Positions 17,758-25,765 of a DNA stretch of 64,000 nucleotides are shown here, in pieces. The stretch is from an uncultured Oscillospiraceae bacterium (lineage in GTDB: Bacteria; Bacillota; Clostridia; Oscillospirales; Acutalibacteraceae), in NCBI GenBank assembly GCA_910587835.1, contig CAJUNQ010000013.1:1-64000 (forward strand), given 5' to 3'. Both the position numbers and the translations under genes were made by a program. Position 1 is the first letter of the stretch, and each line of letters begins with the position of its first letter. The notes beneath the pieces were generated by a model, which had not been told where the DNA came from, searched no databases, and was given only the letters and a program-made list of their open reading frames with translations.

Positions 17758-18241
17758 TTCTTGATTCCCCCTTGATAGGTTGTTTGTCCCAGGCCTTTTC
17801 CATCACGTCCCAGCAGAGCACGTCCCCGCTGGGCTGCTTTTCGGTGAGCATATCCACCACCCGGTATCCCCGCTTCCAGTACAGCGCAGCGGCAGGCAGA
17901 GAGGCCTCCAGGCGGATTTTGCCAAATTCTTCGCCAATGGCCCTCTCCGCGAAGTCCAGCAAAGCCCGGCCATAGCCCCTGCCCTGGCGCGCCCGCGGCA
18001 CATACAGCCGGGTGATTTCATCCTTATGGAGGGTGACGGTGCCCACAGCCTCGGAACCCGCCCACAGCAGATAGACCTCTCCGGCCTGGATGTCAGGCAG
18101 GATGGCCTCATCCCTATGCCAGTCCAGGAAGAAGTCTACCACGCCTGCCGGGTAATAGCTGGGGTAGACCACCTGAATGGTGCGCCGGGTGATGTCCCCC
18201 ACAACGGGAAGGTCTTCGGGCAGTGCTTTCCTTATTTCCAT
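17744..18241 (-). CDS. GNAT family N-acetyltransferase
   Basis: 165 residues from ATG 18241. Residues 1-140 form a GNAT fold with the acetyl-CoA loop RARQGRGYGRALLDFAE (Q/RxxGxG/A type) preceded by ITRLYVPR, and LYWKRGYRVVDM as the conserved beta-7/alpha region. The substrate is not predictable. It lies 13 nt after the ACT gene and overlaps the UPF0210 gene, so the three genes are probably one transcript. Confidence 0.88.
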   Translation of the reverse strand: MEIRKALPEDLPVVGDITRRTIQVVYPSYYPAGVVDFFLDWHRDEAILPDIQAGEVYLLWAGSEAVGTVTLHKDEITRLYVPRARQGRGYGRALLDFAERAIGEEFGKIRLEASLPAAALYWKRGYRVVDMLTEKQPSGDVLCWDVMEKAWDKQPIKGESRIERQ

Positions 18242-18254
18242 AAACGTAAACGCC

Positions 18255-18536
18255 TCAAATCCGATGCATCGAGTTGAAAATGTCCTCGTGCATCACATGT
18301 ATCTTTAAGCCCAGCTCTCCGCCCAGGGCATCCATCTGCTCAGAAAGAGCCGCCACGTCTGTTTTGGCTCCCGCCATATCCACCAGCATCACCATAGCAA
18401 ACAAATCCTGCAAAATCGACTGGGTTACCTCCAGCACATTCACACCGCTCTGGGCGCACATATGGGATACTCTGGCCAGAATGCCTACCATGTCTTTGCC
18501 AATGACCGTGATCACCGCTTTTTCACCTTTTATCAT
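18255..18536 (-). CDS. ACT-domain protein, UPF0237 family
   Basis: 93 residues with one ACT domain (AVITVIGKDMVGILARVS, VNVLEVTQSILQDLFAM), matching UPF0237 proteins of about 90 residues. ACT domains bind small ligands such as amino acids. UPF0237 and UPF0210 genes are a conserved pair, suggesting this protein regulates its partner. ATG 18536 is preceded by AAAGGAAG. It is the first gene of the ACT-GNAT-UPF0210 transcript. Confidence 0.9.
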   Translation of the reverse strand: MIKGEKAVITVIGKDMVGILARVSHMCAQSGVNVLEVTQSILQDLFAMVMLVDMAGAKTDVAALSEQMDALGGELGLKIHVMHEDIFNSMHRI

Positions 18537-18786
18537 AGCTTACAACTTCCTTTCCTGATTCTGTGGAGCAAGGACATTGTTCACGCACCGGCAGCTGCGC
18601 CGCCTGGTTCGCAAAAACACAAACCGCGTTCATGATACTATTATGAGGGACAGGAGGAGAGATGTCAAGGGAAGTTTTTTGCCCGGGCTTCGTGCCCGGG
18701 CTCCGCAGGACAGCCTGCTGTGGGGCTTTTCCCCAGCGGGGCGGCTTTTTTCGCGGCGAACCCAAAGCTCCCGCCCCTTCCTCCCC

Positions 18787-18815
18787 TTGCATCTCCCGGC
18801 CCCCTCTGTTATAAT
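18787..18815 (+). promoter_or_regulatory. Promoter for the aldose epimerase operon
   Basis: TTGCAT at 18787-18792 and TATAAT at 18810-18815, 17-bp spacer, about 25 nt before the start region of the aldose epimerase gene. Confidence 0.75.
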
Positions 18816-18845
18816 GGTAGAAAACTGCCGAAAGGTGTGGTCAAC

Positions 18846-19721
18846 ATGATCTATGAACGAAGCAACCGCCGCTTTACCGCCCGGGTGGACTCTCTGGGCG
18901 CTCAGCTCCTCTCCCTTCAGGACGCCTCTGGCTTTGAGTATATCTGGCGCGGAGACGAGGCCTATTGGCGGGAGCACGCCCCGGTGCTGTTCCCCATTGT
19001 GGGCGCGCTCCGGCAGGGGAAAACCCGCATCAACGGCCAGTGGTATGAGATGGCCCGCCACGGCTTTGCCAAGCGCTGCCAGTTTGCCCTGGCCGGTCAA
19101 ACCGAGGACAGTATCAGCCTGCGCCTGACCCCCAGCCAGGAGACCCGGGCTCAGTACCCCTTTGATTTTGCTTTTACCGTGGACTATACGCTGACCGAAG
19201 AGGGCGTTTCCACCCGGTTCACGGTGGAAAACCCCGGCAGCCTCCCCCTGCCCTTTGCCGTGGGGGGACACCCGGGCTTTTCTGTGCCGGTCAACGAGGA
19301 CGCTGCCTTTGAGGACTACATCATCCGCTTCGACAGCCCCGAGGAGCAGGCCTGCCCGGTGATCGACCTGCAGGCCGGCCTGATCGACTGGGACAAGGAG
19401 GGCTTCCGGCTGACAGGAAGCGAAATCCCTCTGCGCCACTCCCTGTTCTATCAGGACGCGCTGGTGTTCGAGGGCCTGCGCTCCCATACCGTGCAGATTG
19501 TCAACCCCAAAACCGGCAAGGGCGTGGAGATGGACTTCTCCGGCTTCCCCATGCTGGGCGTCTGGTCCGCGGTGAACGACGGCCCCTATGTGTGCCTGGA
19601 GCCCTGGACCGGCTGCGCCACCCTGACCAGCGAGGGGGACGAATTCACAGAGAAAAAGGGCATGACCATGCTCCCGCCCGGAGAGCGGGCAGTTTATGGC
19701 TTTGCCGTGAGGGTGCTGTAA
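18846..19721 (+). CDS. Aldose 1-epimerase family protein (LacX-like)
   Basis: 291 residues from ATG 18846 (upstream AAAGGTG). Galactose-mutarotase fold: SLGAQLLSLQ, an active-site region HAPVLFPIVGALRQGKTRING, the conserved His in AVGGHPGFSVP, and YVCLEPWTG near the end. LacX-type proteins are cytosolic and act on hexose or hexose-phosphate anomers. The exact sugar is unknown. It is the first of three genes joined by overlapping stop/start codons. Confidence 0.88.
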   Translation: MIYERSNRRFTARVDSLGAQLLSLQDASGFEYIWRGDEAYWREHAPVLFPIVGALRQGKTRINGQWYEMARHGFAKRCQFALAGQTEDSISLRLTPSQETRAQYPFDFAFTVDYTLTEEGVSTRFTVENPGSLPLPFAVGGHPGFSVPVNEDAAFEDYIIRFDSPEEQACPVIDLQAGLIDWDKEGFRLTGSEIPLRHSLFYQDALVFEGLRSHTVQIVNPKTGKGVEMDFSGFPMLGVWSAVNDGPYVCLEPWTGCATLTSEGDEFTEKKGMTMLPPGERAVYGFAVRVL

Positions 19722-20032
19722 TGGCGGCGGACTGGAAGCTTTTGCAGAAGCAGGTCTACCAGAACAAGCTGGACCACCATTTTAATGTGACAGACGTGAA
19801 CCTGGAATTCTGCTACCTCTACGGGGAGATGGCGGAGGCCCACCACGCCTGGATGGACCAGAAGCCCGACCTGGGGGAGGAGCTGGCGGACATTGCCATC
19901 TACCTTTTGGGTCTGGCAGAAATTCTGGGGGTAGACCTGGAGGACGAGGTTGTGAGAAAAATGGACGTCAACCGCCGCCGCTATGAAAAAACAGCGGAGG
20001 GCTGGCGGAAATACATGGTGGAGGACGAATAA
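19721..20032 (+). CDS. MazG-like nucleotide pyrophosphohydrolase domain protein
   Basis: 103 residues from ATG 19721, whose A is the last base of the preceding stop (TAATG). An all-alpha MazG-type fold is suggested by EFCYLYGEMAEAHHAW and GEELADIAIYLLGLAEILGV, which carry the E..E and E..D metal-binding pattern. Such proteins hydrolyse NTPs or dNTPs to monophosphates, often for housecleaning. Substrate unknown. Translation is coupled to both neighbours. Confidence 0.75.
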   Translation: MAADWKLLQKQVYQNKLDHHFNVTDVNLEFCYLYGEMAEAHHAWMDQKPDLGEELADIAIYLLGLAEILGVDLEDEVVRKMDVNRRRYEKTAEGWRKYMVEDE

Positions 20033-20877
20033 TGGAGATCAGACTGCTGGCATTTGACCTGGACGGCACCACCATTGTCAACCACAGGGAGCTGCCCGAA
20101 AGAAACCGCCAGGCGCTGCTGGCCGCGGCGGAGCAGGGGGTGGTTCTGGCGCCCGCCACAGGCCGTATGCGGGACTTTCTGCCGGAATCCATCCGGGCGC
20201 TGCCGGTGCGGTACGCCATCACCTCCAACGGGGGCGCGGTGTATGACCTGCAAACCGGGGAGGCTCTGGCGGAGGAGCTCATACCCAGCGGGCAGGCCCT
20301 GGCAATTCATCAGATTCTCAAAGAATACGACATTTTTATCGAATATTACACCCGGGGCCACGCGGTCACCAGCCGGGCCCTGTGGGAGCGGGCCCTGACC
20401 GAGCTGCTGCCCCCCCGCAAGCACTGGCTGGCAAAGGGAAAAAACTATGAGCTGGCGGAGGACCTGGAAGCCCTGTTTCGGCAGGGGCTGTGCCCGGAGA
20501 AGGTGAACCTGCCCTGTCTGACAGAGGACCAGAGCCGGGAAATCCGGCGGAGGCTGGCGGCTTTGGGAGGGCTGCGGCCCACCTCCTCCATTCCGGACAA
20601 TCTGGAAATCAACAGCGAGAGAGCCCACAAGGGCCGGGCCCTGCTGATGCTGGCCGGCCGGCTGGGCCTTTGCCCGGACCAGCTGATGGCTGTGGGCGAC
20701 AACGGCAACGATGTGACCATGCTGGAGGCTGCGGCATATTCTGTGGCAGTAGAGAACGGGTCGGCCCAGGCAAAGGCAGCGGCAAAAATGATAACCGCCC
20801 CCCACGACCAGGACGGCCTGGCCCAGGCCGTGGAGAGGCTCATCCTCCGCAGGGGCTCCCCACTGGCTGGGGCTTGA
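20032..20877 (+). CDS. HAD-superfamily phosphatase, Cof type
   Basis: 281 residues. ATG 20032 overlaps the upstream stop. It has the HAD motifs in order: nucleophile block LLAFDLDGTT (residues 4-13), motif II TSNGG, motif III Lys in ERAHKGRAL, and motif IV VGDNGNDVTMLE with two acidic residues. The IIB cap makes it Cof-like: cytosolic phosphatases of sugar phosphates or flavin phosphates. Substrate not determinable. Confidence 0.9.
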   Translation: MEIRLLAFDLDGTTIVNHRELPERNRQALLAAAEQGVVLAPATGRMRDFLPESIRALPVRYAITSNGGAVYDLQTGEALAEELIPSGQALAIHQILKEYDIFIEYYTRGHAVTSRALWERALTELLPPRKHWLAKGKNYELAEDLEALFRQGLCPEKVNLPCLTEDQSREIRRRLAALGGLRPTSSIPDNLEINSERAHKGRALLMLAGRLGLCPDQLMAVGDNGNDVTMLEAAAYSVAVENGSAQAKAAAKMITAPHDQDGLAQAVERLILRRGSPLAGA

Positions 20878-20902
20878 CTTTTCCAGGGGGATTTCGTATA
20901 AT
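20874..20902 (+). promoter_or_regulatory. Promoter for the PilZ gene
   Basis: TTGACT at 20874-20879 and TATAAT at 20897-20902 with a 17-bp spacer. The -35 box overlaps the stop codon of the HAD gene. Confidence 0.8.
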
Positions 20903-20949
20903 ATTCCTAACGAAGTTTATGGTCCGCACAGGCGGAAAAGGTGGTATTT

Positions 20950-21681
20950 ATGGGCTTTTTTCAAAAACTCTTTGGCAAAGAAAAGGAGGCCCCGGAGGTC
21001 AAGGCCCCTGCGGCCGGCTCCGGGGTGGCCGAGCAGCTCCCCGAGCTCACCGAGGGTCTGTCTTTGGACGTAGTCACGGAAGACGGCAAGCTGATGCTCA
21101 CCGGCCGGGTCTCCAACGTCAACGGCGCCAGCCTGACATTGGAGCGCCTGCCCGGCTGGCTCTCTTTTGAGACCTGCCCTGTGGGAGACCGGGTGGCCAT
21201 CCGGGGGTTCAGCAGGCAGATGGTCGCGTTCAATCTCAGCGGCGTGGTGGCCGAGTCCAACCGCATTGTCTTTCGGGTGAAGAACCTGAAGGTAGAGCAT
21301 GTCATCAACCAGCGCATGAGCTTCCGCCTGCCGGTGAACACCCACGCCTCCCTGTACCGGGCGGACGACGAACGCTTCAACCGGCCGGAGGAGTGCGTTC
21401 TGGTGGACGTGAGCACCGGCGGGGCCTGTGTGGAGACCGAGTACATACACCCCGAGGAGGAGGTTTTGCAGCTGCGCTTCAAGCTGGAGGACTATCCTGT
21501 CATGACCTTCCGGGGGCAGATTGTCCGGGGCGCGGAGTACACGGCGGGCCGCTACCGCTACGGCGTGCTGTTTGCCCAGCTGAAGCCCGAGGAGCTTACC
21601 ACCCTCACCCGCACCCTCTACAACATACAAACCGGCAACCGCCGGGAATGGAGCCGCGGCATGGAGGGCACCTGGTCCTAG
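20950..21681 (+). CDS. PilZ domain protein (YcgR-like c-di-GMP receptor)
   Basis: 243 residues from ATG 20950, with AAAGGTGG at 5-6 nt (GTG 20941 would overlap that site). An N-terminal YcgR-like beta domain covers about residues 40-120. The C-terminal PilZ domain has RMSFR (RxxxR) and DVSTGG (DxSxxG), the residues that bind cyclic-di-GMP. Relatives act as flagellar brakes or regulate surface polymers. No flagellar genes are seen nearby. It has its own promoter, and 36-bp tandem repeats begin one base after its stop codon. Confidence 0.88.
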   Translation: MGFFQKLFGKEKEAPEVKAPAAGSGVAEQLPELTEGLSLDVVTEDGKLMLTGRVSNVNGASLTLERLPGWLSFETCPVGDRVAIRGFSRQMVAFNLSGVVAESNRIVFRVKNLKVEHVINQRMSFRLPVNTHASLYRADDERFNRPEECVLVDVSTGGACVETEYIHPEEEVLQLRFKLEDYPVMTFRGQIVRGAEYTAGRYRYGVLFAQLKPEELTTLTRTLYNIQTGNRREWSRGMEGTWS

Positions 21682-21682
21682 C

Positions 21683-21789
21683 GGGGAGCCCCCGCTGGCA
21701 ATTCGCGAAGCGCGTCGCGGGGAGCCCCCGCTGGCAATTCGCGAAGCGCGCCGCGGGGAGCCCCGCCGCCAATTCGCGAAGCGCGCCGG
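21683..21789. repeat. Three tandem 36-bp GC-rich repeats
   Basis: Units at 21683-21718, 21719-21754 and 21755-21789 (last unit one base short and slightly diverged). Each has two palindromes, GGGGAGCCCC and TTCGCGAA. There are no spacers. They start immediately after the PilZ stop codon, so they form that mRNA's 3' end. Confidence 0.9.
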
Positions 21790-22180
21790 CTGGCCGACGC
21801 TACAGTTTGCAGGCGGGAAGGCTCGTAATCGCGGTTTGTAGCGGCCGTTTGCCAATAGCTTTTTGGGGCTCGTTGGTTGACTATATTACATTTCTGTTGA
21901 CGCGGCCCCCGCCGTTGATTAAGTTGCGTTCTGTTGGCGCGGTCGCGTTCCCATTTCACGGCTTCCATGCTGGCTGACGCGCCTATAACTTCCCTAGAAG
22001 TTCGCACTTTGTTGATGCTGTGTACACAATTCCACAATTGAATTCCGCCCTTATTTGACGCAGACGCGCTCTGCGTCACTGTTTTTTGTGTCAAAAACGT
22101 CCCAAAAACATCCCAAAAGGCACACGGCTCGGCATGGTTTCAGGGCCTTGACCATAAAAAATCGGAAGGCAGGCTAAAAA
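21790..22180. other. AT-richer intergenic region before GH3
   Basis: Lower GC than its neighbours and rich in GTTGACGC-like motifs (for example 21897, 21911, 21931, 21974). No gene is supported. It ends in the hairpin at 22057-22087. Confidence 0.4.
22057..22087 (+). terminator. Terminator-like hairpin upstream of GH3
   Basis: GACGCAGA pairs with TCTGCGTC around a 5-nt loop and is followed by ACTGTTTTTT. It could end transcription from the PilZ gene or act as an attenuator in the GH3 leader, about 95 nt before the start codon. Confidence 0.6.
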
Positions 22181-24364
22181 ATGAAGTACCAAGATCCAAG
22201 TTTGACCCCGGCTCAACGGGCTGCAGACCTGCTCCCCCGCCTCAGTCTGCGGGAGAAGGTGGGCCAGCTGAACCAACGGCTTACCGGCTTTGCCTGCTAT
22301 CAGGTGGAGCGGGGCCGTGTCCGGCTGAGCCAGGAATTGATAGACGAGGTGCAGCGTTTTCACGGCCTGGGCTGTCTTTACGGCCTGTACCGGGCCGACC
22401 CCTGGTCCCGCCGGGACTTCTCCAACGGCCTTGCCGGCCCGCTGATGAAGCAGGCCTACAACGCCGTCCAGCGCCTGGTGCTGGAGCACTCCCCCCACCG
22501 CATCCCCATGCTTATGAGCAGCGAATGTCCCCACGGCCACCAGGCGTTGAACGGCTACCTGCTGCCGGTCAACCTGGCCTGCGGCGCGGCCTGGGACCCG
22601 GAGCTGGTGAAAAGGGCTTACGCTGTCTGCGGGGCTCAGCTGCGGGAGCTGGGGGTGGACCTGGCCCTGGTCTCCATGCTGGACGTGCTGCGGGACCCCC
22701 GCTGGGGCCGCAGCGAGGAGTGCTACAGCGAGGACCCCTTTCTCTGCGCCGCCCTGGCCCGGGCGGCGGTGGCCGGGTGCCGCACCGGGGGCACAGAGGT
22801 AGTGGCCAAGCATTTCTGCGCCCAGGGAGAGACCACCGGCGGAGTCAACGCCAGCGCCGCCCGCATTGGCCCCCGGGAGCTCCGGGAGGTCCACCTGCCC
22901 CCTGCCCGGGCCGCTGTTGAGGCAGGAGCCCAGGGGGTTATGGCCGCGTATAATGAAATCGACGGGGTGTTCTGCCACGCCAACCGGGAGCTGCTCACAG
23001 ACATTCTCCGGGAGGAGCTGGGCTTCACCGGCCTGGTGATGGCAGACGGCGTGGCGGTGGACCGGCTGACGGAGTTCACCGGAAGCCCTGCCGCGTCTGC
23101 CGCCCTGGCCCTTAACGCCGGTGTGCAGATGAGCCTGTGGGACCGGGCCTTCTCCGCCCTGGAGGAGGCGGTGGAGCAGGGGCTGGCGTCTGAGGAGGCT
23201 GTAGACCGGGCCGTGCTGGCGGTGCTGGAGCTGAAATTCCGGCGGGGCCTGTTCGAGCGCCCCTTTCTGGAGGAGGAGCCGCCCAAGCTCTACGCCTATT
23301 CCCAGCATCCCGAGAGCCTGCAGCTGGCCCGGGAGAGCGTGGTCCTGCTGAAAAACCAGGGGGTTCTGCCCCTGAAGGGCGCGCCAAGCATCGCGGTGCT
23401 GGGCCCCAACGGCAACGCCCTGTACAACCAGCTGGGGGACTACACCCCGCCCCAGCCCCAAGGGAGCGGAGTCACGGTGTACCAGGGCCTGCGCGCCCTT
23501 TTGGGGGACCGGGTGGGTTATGCCCAGGGCTGCTCTCTGTGCGGAGAGGACGAGAGCGGCTTTGCCCCGGCCCTGGCTCTGGCAGAAAGCAGCGATTTGG
23601 TACTGCTGGTACTGGGCGGCTCCTCCAGCCGGTTTGGCCATGTGCGGTTTGACGCCAACGGCGCCGCCTTAGTTGACCATAATGATAGCTCGGTTGACGG
23701 TAACCCCTCTCAGGACACGTTGGAAATGGACTGTGGGGAGGGCGTGGACTGCCCCTCTCTCCGCCTGCCGGGGGTGCAGGAAAAGCTGGCCGAGGCTGTC
23801 TTCTCCCTGGGCAAGCCTGTGGTGACCTTGATTATTGCCGGACGCCCCTACGCCATCCCCCGGCTGGCGGAGAGGTCAGAGGCTCTGCTGTATAGCTTTT
23901 ACCCCGGCCCTATGGGGGGCCAGGCGTTGGCGGAGATTCTCACCGGGCGGATCGACCCCAGCGGCCGCCTGCCTGTCACCCTGCCCCAAAGCGTGGGGGG
24001 CCTGCCCTGCGCCTATAATCACAAGGCCTCCTGTCAGCCTGCCCAGGCCCCTTTATACCCCTTTGGCTTTGGGCTGAGCTATACCCAGTTTCAGGCAGAG
24101 GGCCTGGCTCTTGAGGAGGAGCCTCTTCAGGTTAAGTTTACCATAACAAATACCGGCGAGAGAGCGGGCACAGCGACGCCTCAAATCTATTTCCGGCGGC
24201 TGGCCGGTCCCACTGTCCCCCGGGTGAAGGAGCTGGCGGGCTTTTGCCGGGTAGAACTGGCCCCGGGGGAGAGCCGGGCCTGCGCCATCCCTCTGGGCCC
24301 TCTCCCCCGCCCGGCCCGCATATGGTTGGAGCTGGGCCCCCACGCCAAGCTAGAGCTGAAATAA
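22181..24364 (+). CDS. GH3 beta-glucosidase/beta-xylosidase
   Basis: 727 residues from ATG 22181. It has the GH3 domain order: N-terminal barrel (RDPRWGRSEECYSEDP; AKHFCAQG with the conserved Lys-His), nucleophile Asp in GLVMADGVAVD around residue 289 (most family members have SDW), alpha/beta sandwich (ARESVVLLKNQGVLPL, AVLGPNGNALYNQLGDYT), and a C-terminal fibronectin-III-like domain from about 620 (YPFGFGLSYTQF). There is no signal peptide, so it works on imported glucosides or xylosides. GGAAGG lies 12 nt upstream, somewhat far. It is not in an obvious operon. Confidence 0.9.
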   Translation: MKYQDPSLTPAQRAADLLPRLSLREKVGQLNQRLTGFACYQVERGRVRLSQELIDEVQRFHGLGCLYGLYRADPWSRRDFSNGLAGPLMKQAYNAVQRLVLEHSPHRIPMLMSSECPHGHQALNGYLLPVNLACGAAWDPELVKRAYAVCGAQLRELGVDLALVSMLDVLRDPRWGRSEECYSEDPFLCAALARAAVAGCRTGGTEVVAKHFCAQGETTGGVNASAARIGPRELREVHLPPARAAVEAGAQGVMAAYNEIDGVFCHANRELLTDILREELGFTGLVMADGVAVDRLTEFTGSPAASAALALNAGVQMSLWDRAFSALEEAVEQGLASEEAVDRAVLAVLELKFRRGLFERPFLEEEPPKLYAYSQHPESLQLARESVVLLKNQGVLPLKGAPSIAVLGPNGNALYNQLGDYTPPQPQGSGVTVYQGLRALLGDRVGYAQGCSLCGEDESGFAPALALAESSDLVLLVLGGSSSRFGHVRFDANGAALVDHNDSSVDGNPSQDTLEMDCGEGVDCPSLRLPGVQEKLAEAVFSLGKPVVTLIIAGRPYAIPRLAERSEALLYSFYPGPMGGQALAEILTGRIDPSGRLPVTLPQSVGGLPCAYNHKASCQPAQAPLYPFGFGLSYTQFQAEGLALEEEPLQVKFTITNTGERAGTATPQIYFRRLAGPTVPRVKELAGFCRVELAPGESRACAIPLGPLPRPARIWLELGPHAKLELK

Positions 24365-24481
24365 AAGGCCGGCAGCATGGGCGTCCTGTCTGTGATCCCC
24401 CAGAAATCTCACCACATGAATAGCTGTGTAGGGCAGGCCTGAGCCCTATTTGCCTCCAGAGCAATCGCTGAAAACAGCCGC

Positions 24482-24528
24482 AAAAAGCCCCGAGACCGCT
24501 TCATCCGCAGTCCCGGGGCCTGTTTGTT
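24482..24528. terminator. Bidirectional terminator between GH3 and pduL
   Basis: Stem GCCCCGAGAC with GTCCCGGGGC, loop about 13 nt, with an A-run before it and TGTTTGTT after it. It separates two convergent genes. Confidence 0.7.
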
Positions 24529-24536
24529 ATGTTCTT

Positions 24537-25103
24537 TTACAGAATAATCTCCCCGTCCACCGTGCCGGGCAGAGCGGCGGCGTTGGACTCATCCGTGTCC
24601 ACATGCATGGCCAGGGCATAGTTGGGGCTGACCCGGCACACCACGTCGCCAAAAACCAAAGCGCGGCCATTGTAGTCCACCTTCACCGACACAATCTGCT
24701 TGTCGGCGACCCCGGCCTCCTGGGCCTCCTGGGGGTTGAAGTGGATGTGGCGTTTGGCGGCAATCACGCCCTTTTCAATGGCAACCTCGCCGGCAGGGCC
24801 CTTCAGGGTGCATCCGGGGGTGCCCTCCAGGTCTCCGGACTCCCGAATGGGGGCGGTGACCCCCAGCTTGCGGGCATCGGTGAGGGAAATCTCCACCTGG
24901 GTCTCAGAGCGGGTGGGGCCCAGAATGGACATGGACATGGAGCCCTTGGGGCCAATGACCTCCACCTTTTCGGCGCAGGCAAACTGGCCCGGCTGAGACA
25001 GGTCCTTCTTATTGGTGAGGGCAGCGTCCGGCCCAAACAGGGCGGCAAGGTCCGCCTGGGACACATGCACATGGTGGGCGGAAGTTTCAACCATAACCTT
25101 CAT
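24537..25103 (-). CDS. pduL: Phosphate acyltransferase PduL family
   Basis: 188 residues from ATG 25103 with GGAGG 10 nt upstream. PduL-type phosphotransacylases swap CoA and phosphate on acetyl or propanoyl groups. The two beta-barrel domains carry the His-rich zinc sites: SAHHVHVS near residue 8 and AKRHIHFNPQEA near 117. There is no encapsulation peptide extension and no microcompartment gene nearby, so this is likely the housekeeping acetyl-phosphate enzyme. It is monocistronic with its own promoter. Confidence 0.92.
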   Translation of the reverse strand: MKVMVETSAHHVHVSQADLAALFGPDAALTNKKDLSQPGQFACAEKVEVIGPKGSMSMSILGPTRSETQVEISLTDARKLGVTAPIRESGDLEGTPGCTLKGPAGEVAIEKGVIAAKRHIHFNPQEAQEAGVADKQIVSVKVDYNGRALVFGDVVCRVSPNYALAMHVDTDESNAAALPGTVDGEIIL

Positions 25104-25137
25104 AGCAACGTCCTCCAGTCAAATAATTTCTGTGACT

Positions 25138-25166
25138 ATTATACTACCCGCAGGGCAAAAAAGCAA
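25138..25166 (-). promoter_or_regulatory. Promoter for pduL
   Basis: On the minus strand TTGCTT (25161-25166) and TATAAT (25138-25143), 17-bp spacer, about 35 nt upstream of the start codon. Confidence 0.7.
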
Positions 25167-25171
25167 CCGCT

Positions 25172-25765
25172 TTATCCCATATTTTGCAATTTTGCCACAT
25201 CGCAGCCCAGCTCGTCAATCTTCTCACGCAGCTTCAAAAAGTCCTCCAGCGCGGCGGGCTTCTGGCCGGGGTTGCGCAGCAGGGCGGCGGGGTGCAGGGT
25301 CGCCATCATCAGCACCCCGTTTTTTTTCACAAAAATGCCGTGCTCCTTTGTAATCTTGATGTCCGGCTTCATCAGGCGCATGGCCGCAACCCTGCCTAGG
25401 CACACGATAATTTGGGGCCGCAGCAGGGCAAACTGGTTGCGCAGCCAGGGAATACAGGCCTCCTGCTCCTCAGGCAGGGGGTCCCGGTTCTGGGGCGGGC
25501 GGCACTTGACAATGTTGGCAATGTACACATTGGTCCTCCGGTCCAGGTCCACCGCGGCCAGATACTTATCTAGCAGCTGCCCGCCCCGGCCCACAAAGGG
25601 CTCGCCCTGCAGGTCCTCGTTTTCTCCTGGGCCCTCCCCCACAAACATCACCTGGGCACGGGGGTTCCCCACCCCAAACACCACCTGCCGCCGCCCCTGG
25701 CACAGGCCGCATTTCTGGCAGCTCAGGCAGGCTGTCTCCAAATCCTGCCAGTTCTGAAACATCAT
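25172..25765 (-). CDS. Family 4 uracil-DNA glycosylase
   Basis: 197 residues. It removes uracil from DNA to start base-excision repair. The family 4 hallmarks are all visible: motif A GEGPGENEDLQGEPFVG (residues about 44-60), motif B HPAALLRNP near 158, and iron-sulfur cysteines Cys16, Cys19 and the Cys residues in VKCRPP and EACIPW. ATG 25765 overlaps the stop of the flippase-like gene upstream (ATGA), so the two are co-translated, although no functional link is known. Confidence 0.93.
   Translation of the reverse strand: MMFQNWQDLETACLSCQKCGLCQGRRQVVFGVGNPRAQVMFVGEGPGENEDLQGEPFVGRGGQLLDKYLAAVDLDRRTNVYIANIVKCRPPQNRDPLPEEQEACIPWLRNQFALLRPQIIVCLGRVAAMRLMKPDIKITKEHGIFVKKNGVLMMATLHPAALLRNPGQKPAALEDFLKLREKIDELGCDVAKLQNMG

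Noticed and set aside
21683..21789. 36-bp repeats as a CRISPR array
   Set aside because: The units are directly adjacent with no spacers, and no cas genes are nearby.
20917..21855. Minus-strand open frame over the PilZ gene and tandem repeats
   Set aside because: Lies opposite a recognised PilZ domain; its Arg/Ser repeats come from the 36-bp units.
22181..24364. GH3 nucleophile motif ADG instead of SDW as a defect
   Set aside because: The nucleophile Asp is kept and some GH3 proteins have this variant, so activity is expected.
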